From assembly GCA_000381585.1 (NCBI GenBank), contig KB906738.1:186001-250000 (forward strand): a stretch of 64,000 nt of DNA, given 5' to 3'. The notes under the pieces were generated by a model that had not been told where the DNA came from, made no database searches, and saw nothing but the letters and a program-made list of their open reading frames with translations. The position numbers and the translations under genes were made by a program. Source of the stretch: Acidobacteriaceae bacterium KBS 83 (GTDB lineage Bacteria > Acidobacteriota > Terriglobia > Terriglobales > Acidobacteriaceae). Within the stretch, counting starts at the first letter, position 1; every line of letters begins with the position of its first letter. This document shows positions 35,249-43,124 of the stretch, piece by piece.

Positions 35249-35399
35249 CAATGACAATTCAGGAACCTCGATCCGCAACGCACCTGACTGAAGAGTAAGC
35301 GTTCTGTTGATTGGTTTGCCATCAAACATTCGGGGGAGTAGTCCGGGCAGTTACGTGCCGGGTCTATTCAAGAGACGGATATCAATGCGTAGGGGTGCC

Positions 35400-35432
35400 G
35401 GGCCGGGCGCTTAATATTAGGACGCCCGGCCC
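35400..35432 (-). terminator. GC-rich hairpin after the gene at 35455
   Basis: GGGCCGGGCG (35400-35409) pairs perfectly with CGCCCGGCCC (35423-35432) around a 13-base loop, just past the stop codon of the minus-strand secreted protein gene. No T-tract follows, so termination is inferred from position. Confidence 0.5.
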
Positions 35433-35454
35433 TCGGCCACGCCACGACACTTCG

Positions 35455-36471
35455 CTACCAGGCGAAAACGGTGGTGTTCGCCATCTCCATCGTCTGCATG
35501 CCCTTAGCTCCCTCGCCGTCCATCTGGAAATTGGTGAGCAGCACCGGTCCCCAGTTGAGTGCGAATTGCGACGGCCCTACGGCACCCGAAAAGGGCGTTT
35601 CAACCCCATCGAGCGACACGGATTCATAGGTCACAATACCGCCGTCATCCCGTGAATACGCAATTTGGACGTGGTGCCATGCATCCTTGGTCCATTTGTC
35701 CGGATCGCAGGCCACGTTTGTGTGCCGCCAGGTGGACAGGCTCCTCGTGGGAGTGCCCTCATTCACTGTGTAGTCCCACGTGCCGGTCCAACCATCGCAC
35801 TGTACGCCATAGATCACCACATCGCGATTCGCCAGGACCTGGTTCATGTCCAGCTCCACATTGGACAGCTTTCCGCAGAGTACGTTCCCGCAGTATTTGT
35901 TCACCATCAGGTACGTGTCATACACGAAGTGAGTTGCCGAAGTGTTCGCCGGAAAAGAAATATGGAAGCGGTGACCACCGTCGTTGGAGTATTGAAACGT
36001 GAACTGTCTCGCCTGCCCATTCAGTGGTGCGCCTGAAAGCAGGCTCGTCGTTCCTGTTGAGGTTCCGCTGGTGGCAGCATCGTGCACTCCCGTCCAGCCG
36101 GTCATGTTCTGGATGTTCGCTGTCGCGGCGACGTTCGCCGGAAGAGCCGGCAGCCTGTCCAGCACGTTGATACTCACTGTCTGCTGGCATAGCGCGCCGT
36201 TAGCACCCCACGATTTCACATGCAGGTTGTGAGCACCGGATCCCGCAGATAACTGCACGGCAATAGCGGAGGCCTTGACGAGCGTGTCGTGACCACTGTC
36301 GATTGAGTAGGCCATCGTGGTGAGTGGTTGCGACTGGCACGCGCCCGCTGTAGCTTGCAGCGTAAACGGAGACATGAGCGCGGCGCCGTCGATGGGAAAG
36401 CTCACGCTGACATCAGCAAGAGCAGGAGCAGTAAGGCAGAAAAACGCCAATATGGCGTGCAAATGCTTCAT
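35455..36471 (-). CDS. Unrecognised secreted protein with Ig-like and lectin/LamG-like regions
   Basis: The 338-residue product starts at an ATG with GAGGTG seven bases upstream, directly at the signal peptide (MKHLHAILAFFCLTAPALA). Residues about 20-100 form an Ig-like unit (VSFPIDGAALMSPFTLQATAG, SAGSGAHNLHVKSWGANG). The rest (about 130-338) has paired cysteines (YCGNVLCGK, VQCDGW, NVACDPDKW) and a jelly-roll-like pattern including DAWHHVQIAYSRDDGG, common in carbohydrate-binding LamG/concanavalin-like domains. It may bind a polysaccharide outside the cell; no catalytic residues are evident. Confidence 0.7.
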   Translation of the reverse strand: MKHLHAILAFFCLTAPALADVSVSFPIDGAALMSPFTLQATAGACQSQPLTTMAYSIDSGHDTLVKASAIAVQLSAGSGAHNLHVKSWGANGALCQQTVSINVLDRLPALPANVAATANIQNMTGWTGVHDAATSGTSTGTTSLLSGAPLNGQARQFTFQYSNDGGHRFHISFPANTSATHFVYDTYLMVNKYCGNVLCGKLSNVELDMNQVLANRDVVIYGVQCDGWTGTWDYTVNEGTPTRSLSTWRHTNVACDPDKWTKDAWHHVQIAYSRDDGGIVTYESVSLDGVETPFSGAVGPSQFALNWGPVLLTNFQMDGEGAKGMQTMEMANTTVFAW

Positions 36472-36647
36472 GAAACACACCTCGGGGGAGGGTTCAAAAT
36501 ACGAACCTTGGCTGGTTACGTGAATGGATAAGGGCCCGGGCATTGCCGGTGCCCCACGGATTGGTATTGCGATTAGGATTTTTTCGAGAGAATGGCACTG
36601 TGCGTGTGACATATAAATCACCCAAAAGAAGTGTCAGGAGGTAACAC

Positions 36648-36761
36648 GTGCCTGAAGCAGGTACTTTTGTACTGCGACCCACTGGCTGGATCGCGGCAAT
36701 TATGCCGTCGAGTGGCTTATGCCCTCGTGCATCGGAATGTCATGCTTTCGTCGTTTGCTAA
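36648..36761 (+). CDS. Candidate small protein (37 residues)
   Basis: GTG start with AGGAGG seven bases upstream, the strongest ribosome site in this gap. The frame reads VLRPTGWIAAIMPSSG and ends with three cysteines spread over the last 15 residues. No homologue is known to me. It is followed four bases later by a hairpin. Low confidence because frames this short arise by chance. Confidence 0.3.
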   Translation: MPEAGTFVLRPTGWIAAIMPSSGLCPRASECHAFVVC

Positions 36762-36764
36762 CGG

Positions 36765-36785
36765 CTTCGTGCACAATGCACGAAG
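36765..36785. terminator. Perfect 9-bp hairpin
   Basis: CTTCGTGCA (36765-36773), loop CAA, TGCACGAAG (36777-36785). It follows the candidate small frame. No T-tract, so it may instead be an RNA structure or protein-binding site. Confidence 0.4.
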
Positions 36786-36878
36786 ACCGTATTCCCCCGT
36801 TGTGCCGAATCGGGGGATGATTCAGTCGCGGCGAGGATCCCAAGGGCGGCATCCCACCCTGCCCTCAAGTCGCCATTA

Positions 36879-37159
36879 TCAAAACCGGTGACCATGTTGG
36901 TCTGAACCTGACAGCTGGATCCGCGTGGTCGTCTCCGTTCTGGGGTAGATGACCACGGCGATGATGTTCATCGTGTTATCTGGATCGGTGCTGTCCCTCT
37001 TGAATTCCGGCGGCATCGCGAACTTTCGGCCTCCGCCAACCAGTCCTCCTGGCACTCCAGTTCCTCGACTGGCGCTCCTGACACGTAGACAGTAAGCCGC
37101 TCAATCACGGTCTCTGCGACTAGCCACACAAATGCCCGAGCATCTCCATCGGTCGCCAT
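36879..37159 (-). pseudogene. Possible frameshifted ORF remnant
   Basis: One minus-strand frame from ATG 37159 reads DARAFVWLVAETVIERLTVY and VEELECQEDWLAEAE before losing sense. A second frame continues with KFAMPPEFKRDSTDPDNT and MNIIAVVIYPRTETTTRIQL to a stop at 36879-36881. Both halves look protein-like, suggesting one former gene with a frameshift near 37035. The family is not recognised. Confidence 0.25.
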
Positions 37160-37174
37160 TCACCTCACGCTTGA

Positions 37175-37942
37175 TTGAAGATCCAAAGGCATCTACCTGG
37201 CGGTCAATCGGCGGAGCCAGACCATGCCCCTGTTAAAATTGGACAGGAGCTGCTGCATCCGCCGGTCTCCCATCACCCGAAAGGCGCGAATCCTCTGAAA
37301 CCTTCTGAGAGTCCGACCATCGAACCAGTGGGCGCACCCGAAGAGGTGCATCCGGACGTAGCTCTCGTCGAGCGGGCTCGAGGCGGAGACGTACACGCCT
37401 TCGAGACGCTGGTGAAGCAGTACGACCGGCAGGTCTTTCGCATTGCGCAGCACATCACACAGAACCGCGAGGATGCTCAGGATGTCGTGCAGGACGCCTT
37501 CCTGAAGGCGTACGAGAAGCTCGACCAGTTCCAGGGCAACTCCAAGTTCTATACGTGGTTAGTGCGTATTGCGGTAAACGAAGCGCTGATGCGGCTGCGC
37601 AAGCGGCGCACCGGCAAGATGGTCTCGATCGACGAGGACGTGCAGACCGAGGAAGGCTCGGTGCCGCGCGATCTAGCTGAGTGGCGGCCAAACCCGGAGC
37701 AGGAGTACGGGCAATCGGAACTGGCGGACATACTGCGCAAGACCATCAACGGTCTTCCGCCCGGCTTTCGAGTCGTATTCGTGCTGCGGGACGTGGAAGG
37801 TCTCTCGACCGAAGAAACGGCCAATGCGCTGGGGCTGAGTGTGCCGGCGGTCAAGTCGCGGCTGTTGCGAGCGCGGTTGCAGTTGCGGGAACGGCTAAGC
37901 CGCTACTTCCGCAAGAAGAATAATGAGGATGGTGTTCAGTGA
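37175..37942 (+). CDS. ECF-type RNA polymerase sigma factor (RpoE-like)
   Basis: Directs RNA polymerase to stress or envelope promoters. Region 2 (about 65-135: LVKQYDRQVFRIAQHITQN, DAQDVVQDAFLKAYEKL, FYTWLVRIAVNEALM) and region 4 (about 180-245: GLPPGFRVVFVLRDVEGLS, TEETANALGLSVPAVKSRL) are clear. The first TTG at 37175 gives 255 residues with a poorly conserved 55-residue lead; a GTG near residue 52 or 58 may be the true start. It overlaps the anti-sigma gene by 4 bp (GTGA), which fits control by that partner. Confidence 0.9.
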   Translation: MKIQRHLPGGQSAEPDHAPVKIGQELLHPPVSHHPKGANPLKPSESPTIEPVGAPEEVHPDVALVERARGGDVHAFETLVKQYDRQVFRIAQHITQNREDAQDVVQDAFLKAYEKLDQFQGNSKFYTWLVRIAVNEALMRLRKRRTGKMVSIDEDVQTEEGSVPRDLAEWRPNPEQEYGQSELADILRKTINGLPPGFRVVFVLRDVEGLSTEETANALGLSVPAVKSRLLRARLQLRERLSRYFRKKNNEDGVQ

Positions 37943-38175
37943 CCTGCTCGGAATTTTTGGCCGAACTCGACGATTTGATCGACAACTCCGTGACGCCCAC
38001 TTTGCGCGCGGACCTCGAGTTGCATCTGCGCGAGTGTGAGCACTGCGTTATCACTCTGAACACCACCCGCAAGACGATCGAAATCTATCGCCAGCACGAG
38101 CTCTATGAGCTGCCGACGGCGCTGAGGGAGCGCCTGCAGGCCGCGATTCTGGCAAAGTGCAAACGCGGCTGTTAA
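37939..38175 (+). CDS. Small zinc-finger anti-sigma factor
   Basis: The 78-residue product starts at GTG overlapping the sigma gene stop. It carries the ZAS zinc motif HxxxCxxC as HLRECEHC (about 28-35) with a Cys at residue 3 as possible fourth ligand. There is no membrane segment, so it is a soluble, probably redox- or zinc-responsive anti-sigma factor that holds the co-encoded ECF sigma inactive. The tail KCKRGC holds two more cysteines. Confidence 0.88.
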   Translation: MTCSEFLAELDDLIDNSVTPTLRADLELHLRECEHCVITLNTTRKTIEIYRQHELYELPTALRERLQAAILAKCKRGC

Positions 38176-38209
38176 CTATGTGCGCCGCATCTCGTCTTTC
38201 TTGAGCAAG

Positions 38210-38245
38210 CAAAGCGCCGGAACCCCGACCAGTTCCGGCGCTTTG
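38210..38245. terminator. Strong bidirectional terminator between anti-sigma and pfkA
   Basis: CAAAGCGCCGGAAC (38210-38223) pairs perfectly over 14 bp with GTTCCGGCGCTTTG (38232-38245), loop of eight. The A/T ends on both sides suit both converging genes. Confidence 0.8.
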
Positions 38246-38259
38246 TCGTCTGTGCCCGA

Positions 38260-39294
38260 TTACACTTCCGGCTGCAGGCCGTCCGCAAGCGCGATCAAGT
38301 CGTCGCTAATTGTCCGGGTCTTCGCAATCGCATCCTTGAGCGGAATGCTCGTGATCTCCGTACCCCGCAGCACGACCAGTCGACCGAAGTTGCTCTGGTG
38401 CACCAGATCGATGGCCGCCGTTCCGTAGCGCGTGGCAAGCATGCGGTCATACGCAGTCGGCGTGCCGCCGCGCTGGGTGTGACCCAGGTTTACGCTGCGG
38501 GTCTCGAAGCCGGTCTTTTGCTCGATCAACTCCGCAACAGCCTGACCGATGCCGCTGAGGCGCTCGTGCCCGAAGGCGTCCAGCTTGGATCCCTGCGTTG
38601 CTTTTTCTCCGCTCGGCAGCTTCGCCCCCTCCGCAACTACGACGATCGAGAACTTCTTCCCGTTGTCGTGACGATGCTTCAGGATCTTTGCAATGTGGTC
38701 GATGTCCATTGGTTTCTCCGGCACGCCGATGGCGTCGGCTCCGCCGGCAATACCGCTGGTGATCGCAATCCACCCGGCATCGCGTCCCATCACCTCGCAT
38801 ACGATGACGCGGTTGTGCGCTTCGGCGGTGGAGTGCAGCCGGTCGATCGCTTCTGTAGCGATCGAAACCGCCGTGTCGAAGCCAAAGCAAGCATCGGTGC
38901 CGCTCAGGTCATTGTCGATGGTTTTGGGCACCCCAACGATCTTCACTTCCTTTTCGATCAGTGCGTTCGCCACGCCCTGCGTGTCGTCGCCGCCGATGGT
39001 GATCAGCGCATCGAGATTGTTGGCCTTTATGCTGGCGAGGCATTTGTCGATGCCGCCTTCCATCTTGCGTGGGTTGGTGCGCGAAGTACGTAGGATGGTG
39101 CCGCCGAGATGCAGGATGCCGGAGACACTCTCGGCATTCAGCGGCCTGGTTTGATTCTCTACCACACCCCGCCAGCCCTCCAGAAAGCCGACAAACTCAT
39201 CCTTATAGTGGAAGATTCCCTTGCGTACCGCGGCGCGAATCACCGCATTCAGTCCGGGGCAATCACCGCCGCCCGTCAATATTCCAACTCGCAT
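38260..39294 (-). CDS. pfkA: 6-phosphofructokinase with PPi-type active-site residues
   Basis: Phosphorylates fructose 6-phosphate to the 1,6-bisphosphate. The 344-residue length fits the short family. The phosphoryl-donor loop is GGDDT at 101-105 and the next motif is PKTIDND at 123-129; Asp at the position of E. coli Gly104 and Lys at Gly124 are the residues used by pyrophosphate-dependent enzymes. The catalytic Asp is in TIDND, and the MGRDAGWIA (169-177) and GHTQRGGTPTAYDR regions are intact. If PPi-dependent, the step is reversible. The gene stands alone and faces the sigma/anti-sigma pair. Confidence 0.94.
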   Translation of the reverse strand: MRVGILTGGGDCPGLNAVIRAAVRKGIFHYKDEFVGFLEGWRGVVENQTRPLNAESVSGILHLGGTILRTSRTNPRKMEGGIDKCLASIKANNLDALITIGGDDTQGVANALIEKEVKIVGVPKTIDNDLSGTDACFGFDTAVSIATEAIDRLHSTAEAHNRVIVCEVMGRDAGWIAITSGIAGGADAIGVPEKPMDIDHIAKILKHRHDNGKKFSIVVVAEGAKLPSGEKATQGSKLDAFGHERLSGIGQAVAELIEQKTGFETRSVNLGHTQRGGTPTAYDRMLATRYGTAAIDLVHQSNFGRLVVLRGTEITSIPLKDAIAKTRTISDDLIALADGLQPEV

Positions 39295-39419
39295 CTGTTT
39301 TCCGTGCTCCTCTCAAGTGACTCAGTCAATCGAATCGGCTAATCGACTCGAATGATACGTGCGGCGGAGCGGTGGATCAAACGCGCGCATCTAATCAGAG
39401 AACGCACGAAGATCTAAAC

Positions 39420-39448
39420 TTGACAAATACGAAATGCATAAATATACA
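39420..39448 (+). promoter_or_regulatory. Promoter of the arginine operon
   Basis: A perfect -35 TTGACA (39420-39425), 17-bp spacer and -10 TATACA (39443-39448) precede argR. The -10 lies inside the left half of the ARG-box dyad, so a bound ArgR would block polymerase. The expected transcription start is near 39455. Confidence 0.8.
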
Positions 39449-39468
39449 TATAAGTGTATATTTATGCA
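39435..39468 (+). promoter_or_regulatory. ARG-box dyad (ArgR operator)
   Basis: TGCATAAATATACA (39435-39448) and its exact reverse complement TGTATATTTATGCA (39455-39468) are separated by six bases. Each half resembles the AT-rich ARG box (TGAATAAATATACA type). It overlaps the -10 element and start of transcription and lies 60 bp before argR, implying autoregulation and arginine control of the whole operon. Confidence 0.8.
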
Positions 39469-39470
39469 GT

Positions 39471-39503
39471 GGCCGCCCGGCGCCCTTCCCGGTGCGGCCT
39501 TTT
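39471..39503 (+). terminator. Terminator-like hairpin in the argR leader
   Basis: GGCCGC-CCGG pairs with CCGG-T-GCGGCC around a short loop and is followed at once by TTTT (39500-39503). It sits after the predicted transcription start and before the argR ribosome site (GGAGG at 39509), so it could attenuate the operon. No alternative antiterminator pairing was identified by eye. Confidence 0.45.
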
Positions 39504-39527
39504 GCTTTGGAGGTTTGAGCACGAGCG

Positions 39528-39971
39528 ATGAAAGTGGAACGGCACAATGCGATTCGCCAACTCGTGACCACGCGTGTCGTGAGTAATCAGGACGAGCTTC
39601 GGCGTCTATTGCTGAAACGGGGCCACGAGGTCACGCAGGCCACCCTATCGCGGGATCTGCATGCTCTACGGCTCTTCAAAGGGCCGGGCGGCTACCAGAT
39701 TCCAACCGCGCCTGGCGCGAACCACGATGAAGACCTGCCGGAAATCGCCGACATCCTGCACAACTTCGGCCTCCGCGTCCGTCAGGCGATGAATCAGCTC
39801 GTCGTGATCACAACGCAGGGCAGCGCGCAGCCGGTCGCTGCCGGCATCGACGACGAAGGATGGCCGGAGGTTGTCGGCACCATCGCCGGGGACAACACGG
39901 TGCTGGTCATCTGCCCGGATGCGAAAAGCGCTACCACACTCAAAGCACGCCTCGAAGGACTTATTGGTTGA
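39528..39971 (+). CDS. argR: Arginine repressor ArgR
   Basis: Arginine-responsive transcription regulator, 147 residues as usual. The N-terminal winged helix (about 1-70) has ELRRLLLKRGHEVTQATLSR with the recognition helix around TQATLSRDL. The C-terminal oligomerisation and arginine-binding domain (about 75-147) has GTIAGDNTVLVICPDAK, the GTxAGD(D/N)T motif. It is the first gene of the operon, behind its own operator. The stop shares one base with the argC start. Confidence 0.96.
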   Translation: MKVERHNAIRQLVTTRVVSNQDELRRLLLKRGHEVTQATLSRDLHALRLFKGPGGYQIPTAPGANHDEDLPEIADILHNFGLRVRQAMNQLVVITTQGSAQPVAAGIDDEGWPEVVGTIAGDNTVLVICPDAKSATTLKARLEGLIG

Positions 39972-41023
39972 TGCAACAGCAAGCCCAAATCGCGGTCCTC
40001 GGTGTGACCGGCTACGCGGGTGCAGAGCTGGCGCGGCTGCTCCTGCGCCATCCTCGCCTCGCTGGCGCTTCCCCGCTGTTTCTGGGACGGGAGGGTTCTG
40101 CGCGCGAGTCGCTGACCGCGATTCATCCGCAGCTCGCCGGCCTTTCGCAGGATCAGCTCTGCGTCGAGCCGTTCTCCTGGGACCTGCTTACTTCGCGCGG
40201 AGTCAAAGTGCTCTTCCTCGCCACACCGCATGAGCAGTCGCGCAAATTGGCGCCGGAGGCATTGTCTCGCGGCCTGCGCATCATTGACCTCAGCGGCGCC
40301 TGGCGCCTCAACGATTCCGCAAATCGCGCCGTCTACAAGTTTTCCGACGAAGCCTCCCTCGCCGCCACGAAAGCACAATCCCAGAGCGTCTACGGATTGC
40401 CCGAGCTGCACCGCGGCGATATCGCCAAAGCGCAACTTGTGGCCAATCCCGGCTGCTATGCGACGTCCATCATCCTCGCCCTCAAGCCGATGGTTGCCGC
40501 CGGCTGGGTTGACATCAATCGCGGCATCGTCTGCGATGCCAAATCCGGTGTCTCCGGGGCCGGCAAGGAGCCAACCGCGAAGACCCATTTCATGCACGCG
40601 GCAGACAATCTCTCCGCGTATGGAGTCTTCGGCCATCGCCATACCGGCGAGCTCCTGGAGCAGCTGAACCTGCCATCCGATGCCATCACTTTCACACCGC
40701 ATCTCCTTCCGATTCCTCGCGGCATTCTCGCCACTATTTATGTCACCCTTCGCGAGAAACGTACTGCCGAGGAAATAGAAACGTGCCTACGCGGGTTCTA
40801 TATAGACAGCCCGATGGTCCGCATCCACGCTGCCGGCCACCTGCCGCACATCCAGCATGTGGTGCGTACAAACTTCTGCGATCTCGGCTTCCAGCTCGCT
40901 CCGGATGGCCGACGATGCATTGTCATCAGCTGCCTCGACAACCTGCTGAAGGGCGCCGCCGGTCAGGCGGTACAGAACCTGAACGTAATGAATGGATGGC
41001 AGGAGACGGAAGGACTCTTATGA
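39971..41023 (+). CDS. argC: N-acetyl-gamma-glutamyl-phosphate reductase
   Basis: Third step of arginine synthesis: NADPH-dependent reduction of N-acetylglutamyl phosphate to the semialdehyde. The 350-residue product has the Rossmann motif GVTGYAGAELARLL near residues 10-23 and the catalytic Cys in VANPGCYATS. The substrate-binding HRHTGELLEQL region is intact. ATG overlaps the argR stop by one base (TGATG) and the stop overlaps argB by 4 bp. Confidence 0.96.
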   Translation: MQQQAQIAVLGVTGYAGAELARLLLRHPRLAGASPLFLGREGSARESLTAIHPQLAGLSQDQLCVEPFSWDLLTSRGVKVLFLATPHEQSRKLAPEALSRGLRIIDLSGAWRLNDSANRAVYKFSDEASLAATKAQSQSVYGLPELHRGDIAKAQLVANPGCYATSIILALKPMVAAGWVDINRGIVCDAKSGVSGAGKEPTAKTHFMHAADNLSAYGVFGHRHTGELLEQLNLPSDAITFTPHLLPIPRGILATIYVTLREKRTAEEIETCLRGFYIDSPMVRIHAAGHLPHIQHVVRTNFCDLGFQLAPDGRRCIVISCLDNLLKGAAGQAVQNLNVMNGWQETEGLL

Positions 41024-41802
41024 GATATGTGGTGAAACTGGGAGGCACGGCGCTCGAGAATGCAGAGACGCTGCACGGCTGCGCCCAGGCGATCGTCGAA
41101 ATGGTGCGCGATGGCCATCAGGTTGCGGTCGTCCACGGCGGCGGTGTAGCGCTGACCCGCACACTCAAGGCGCTGGGCAAGCAGAGCGAATTCGTCGCGG
41201 GCTTGCGCATCACTGACGCGGAAACACGCGATGCGGCCCTGATGGTGCTGGCAGGCCGCGTCAACAAGGATCTCGTGGCCGCCCTGGGCTCGCACGGACA
41301 GCCCGCAGTGGGCCTTTCAGGCGGCGATGGCCTCGTTTTTCGCGCCCGCAAAAAACGCACCGCTCCGGACCTCGGTTTTGTCGGCGAGATTGTCAGCTCC
41401 GACCCCCGCTGGCTTGAAGCCATCTGGAAGATGGGCGCGGTGCCCGTATTGTCGAGTCTCGCGCTCGGCTTCGACGGCGAGTACTACAACATCAACGCGG
41501 ACGAGATGGCGTCAGCATGCGCGGTCGCCGCGCATGCTGACGCCCTTGTCTTTCTCACGGACGTTCCCGGTGTGCGGGGTGCGGATGGCGAAGTGATGCG
41601 CTGGCTGTCCGTCGACCAGATTGCTCCGCTCACCCGCGACGCGATCATCAGCGGCGGCATGCTGCCGAAACTCGGCGCCTGCCGCGAAGCACTCCTGCAT
41701 GGCGTGAAGCGCGTTCGCATTCTTCCCGCGGAGGAAGCATCGTCTATGCCCGACTTGCTCCAGGCGAAGATCGCGTACGGGACGGAGGTGCTGGTCGCAT
41801 GA
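41020..41802 (+). CDS. argB: Acetylglutamate kinase
   Basis: Phosphorylates N-acetylglutamate. At 260 residues it is the short E. coli type; the arginine-inhibited type is nearer 300 with an extra N-terminal helix, so feedback probably acts elsewhere. The nucleotide-binding KLGGTAL is at residues 6-12, HGGG near 41-44, and the later EMASACAVAAHADALVFLTD block carries the substrate-site acidic residue. ATG overlaps the argC stop (ATGA), and its own stop overlaps argD the same way. Confidence 0.95.
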   Translation: MRYVVKLGGTALENAETLHGCAQAIVEMVRDGHQVAVVHGGGVALTRTLKALGKQSEFVAGLRITDAETRDAALMVLAGRVNKDLVAALGSHGQPAVGLSGGDGLVFRARKKRTAPDLGFVGEIVSSDPRWLEAIWKMGAVPVLSSLALGFDGEYYNINADEMASACAVAAHADALVFLTDVPGVRGADGEVMRWLSVDQIAPLTRDAIISGGMLPKLGACREALLHGVKRVRILPAEEASSMPDLLQAKIAYGTEVLVA

Positions 41803-43124
41803 CCCAGAACAACGGAATGAAGACACTCGAACTCGCAGCGGCCCAGTTGCCTGCCGTGCAGGCGGCTGAGGCGAAACTCCTGCTCCAGACCTACGAGCGC
41901 AATCCCATCCTGTTCGTCGGCGGCGAAGGCGTGCACCTTATTGACGACAAGGGAGACCGCTACCTCGATCTGCTGAGCGGAATCGGTGTCAACGCGCTGG
42001 GCTATCGTCATCCGGCGATCGAAGAGGCCATTGCGGAACAGAGCAAAAAGCTGCTGCACATCTCGAATCTCTTCTTCCACAGCGGCCAGGCAGAACTTGC
42101 CGCCCGCCTCACGGAGATGACGGGGATGGACCGGGCCTTCTTTTCGAACAGCGGCACGGAAGCGTGGGAAGCTGCGCTGAAGCTGGCGCGACTCTACGCC
42201 GGAACCCGTCGCAGCAAAGGCGCGAAGATCGGCACAAAGTTCCTCGCGCTCGATCACAGCTTTCATGGCCGCACCATGGGCTCTGTGGCGACGACCGAAA
42301 AGGAGAAGTACCGCGAACCCTTCATGCCGGTGATGCCGGGTGTCGACTTCGTGCCGTTCAACGACGTCACAGCATTGCGCGCCGCATTCTCCGATGAATA
42401 CTGCGCCATCTGCCTCGAAGCCATCCAGGGCGAGGGCGGCATTCGCCCCGTCTCGCAAGAGTTCCTTGATACAGCGCGCGAGCTGACACGCTCCACCGGC
42501 GCACTGTTGATCATTGACGAGATTCAGGCCGGCCTTGGTCGCACCGGCAAGTGGTGTGCGTACCAGCACTACAACGTCCAGCCGAACATCACCACACTTG
42601 CCAAGCCGCTTGCAGGTGGTCTGCCACTGGGCGCCATGTTGTGCACCGACGAGGTCGCGAGCGCTATGCAGCCCGGCCTCCACGGCACGACCTTCGGCGG
42701 CGGCCCGCTGGCGTGCGCTGTCGCCATAGCCGTCATCGACACGCTGAAGCGCGAAGAGATGCTTGCGCATATTCAGGACGTGGGCGGCTACTTTCGAGCG
42801 CAGCTTGCTCGCCTGGCGGCGCAGCACTCCGCCATCGTAAACGGTGCGCGCGGTATCGGGCTGATGCTGGCGCTCGAACTCCGCTCCGCCGACACTGCAA
42901 GGTCCGTGACCGCTACGATGATGCAGAGACGCATTCTCATCAACCGCACCAGTGAAACGGTGCTGCGCTTTCTTCCGCCCTACATCCTCGGCAAGTCACA
43001 TGTTGACCTTGCCATTGCCGCACTTGACGAAGTCTTGCACGGGCACGCGCCTGCCGAGAGCAGCGCCGCACCCGAGGCTACACACACGAGAGCCACCCCT
43101 GGAGGAACCCCAATTGGCCGCTAA
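41799..43124 (+). CDS. argD: Acetylornithine aminotransferase
   Basis: PLP-dependent class III transaminase converting N-acetylglutamate semialdehyde to N-acetylornithine with glutamate as donor. The 441-residue product has the family blocks LDLLSGIGVNALGYRHP, FFSNSGTEAWEAALKLAR, LIIDEIQAGLGRTGK (PLP-binding Asp) and the Schiff-base Lys in TLAKPLAGGLPLG. It is about 35-40 residues longer than the E. coli enzyme, with a Glu/Ala-rich C-terminal tail that overlaps the argF ribosome site and start. Confidence 0.95.
   Translation: MTQNNGMKTLELAAAQLPAVQAAEAKLLLQTYERNPILFVGGEGVHLIDDKGDRYLDLLSGIGVNALGYRHPAIEEAIAEQSKKLLHISNLFFHSGQAELAARLTEMTGMDRAFFSNSGTEAWEAALKLARLYAGTRRSKGAKIGTKFLALDHSFHGRTMGSVATTEKEKYREPFMPVMPGVDFVPFNDVTALRAAFSDEYCAICLEAIQGEGGIRPVSQEFLDTARELTRSTGALLIIDEIQAGLGRTGKWCAYQHYNVQPNITTLAKPLAGGLPLGAMLCTDEVASAMQPGLHGTTFGGGPLACAVAIAVIDTLKREEMLAHIQDVGGYFRAQLARLAAQHSAIVNGARGIGLMLALELRSADTARSVTATMMQRRILINRTSETVLRFLPPYILGKSHVDLAIAALDEVLHGHAPAESSAAPEATHTRATPGGTPIGR

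Larger units (their letters stand above)
36472..37174. other. Intergenic region with possible small ORF, hairpin and decayed frame
   Basis: About 700 bp. It contains a 37-codon frame with a strong ribosome site (36648-36761), a 9-bp perfect hairpin right after it (36765-36785), and a two-frame protein remnant on the minus strand (36879-37159). Confidence 0.45.

Noticed and set aside
41484-42827. 447-codon open frame on the minus strand
   Set aside because: It is antisense to argB and argD, whose products carry full family motifs.
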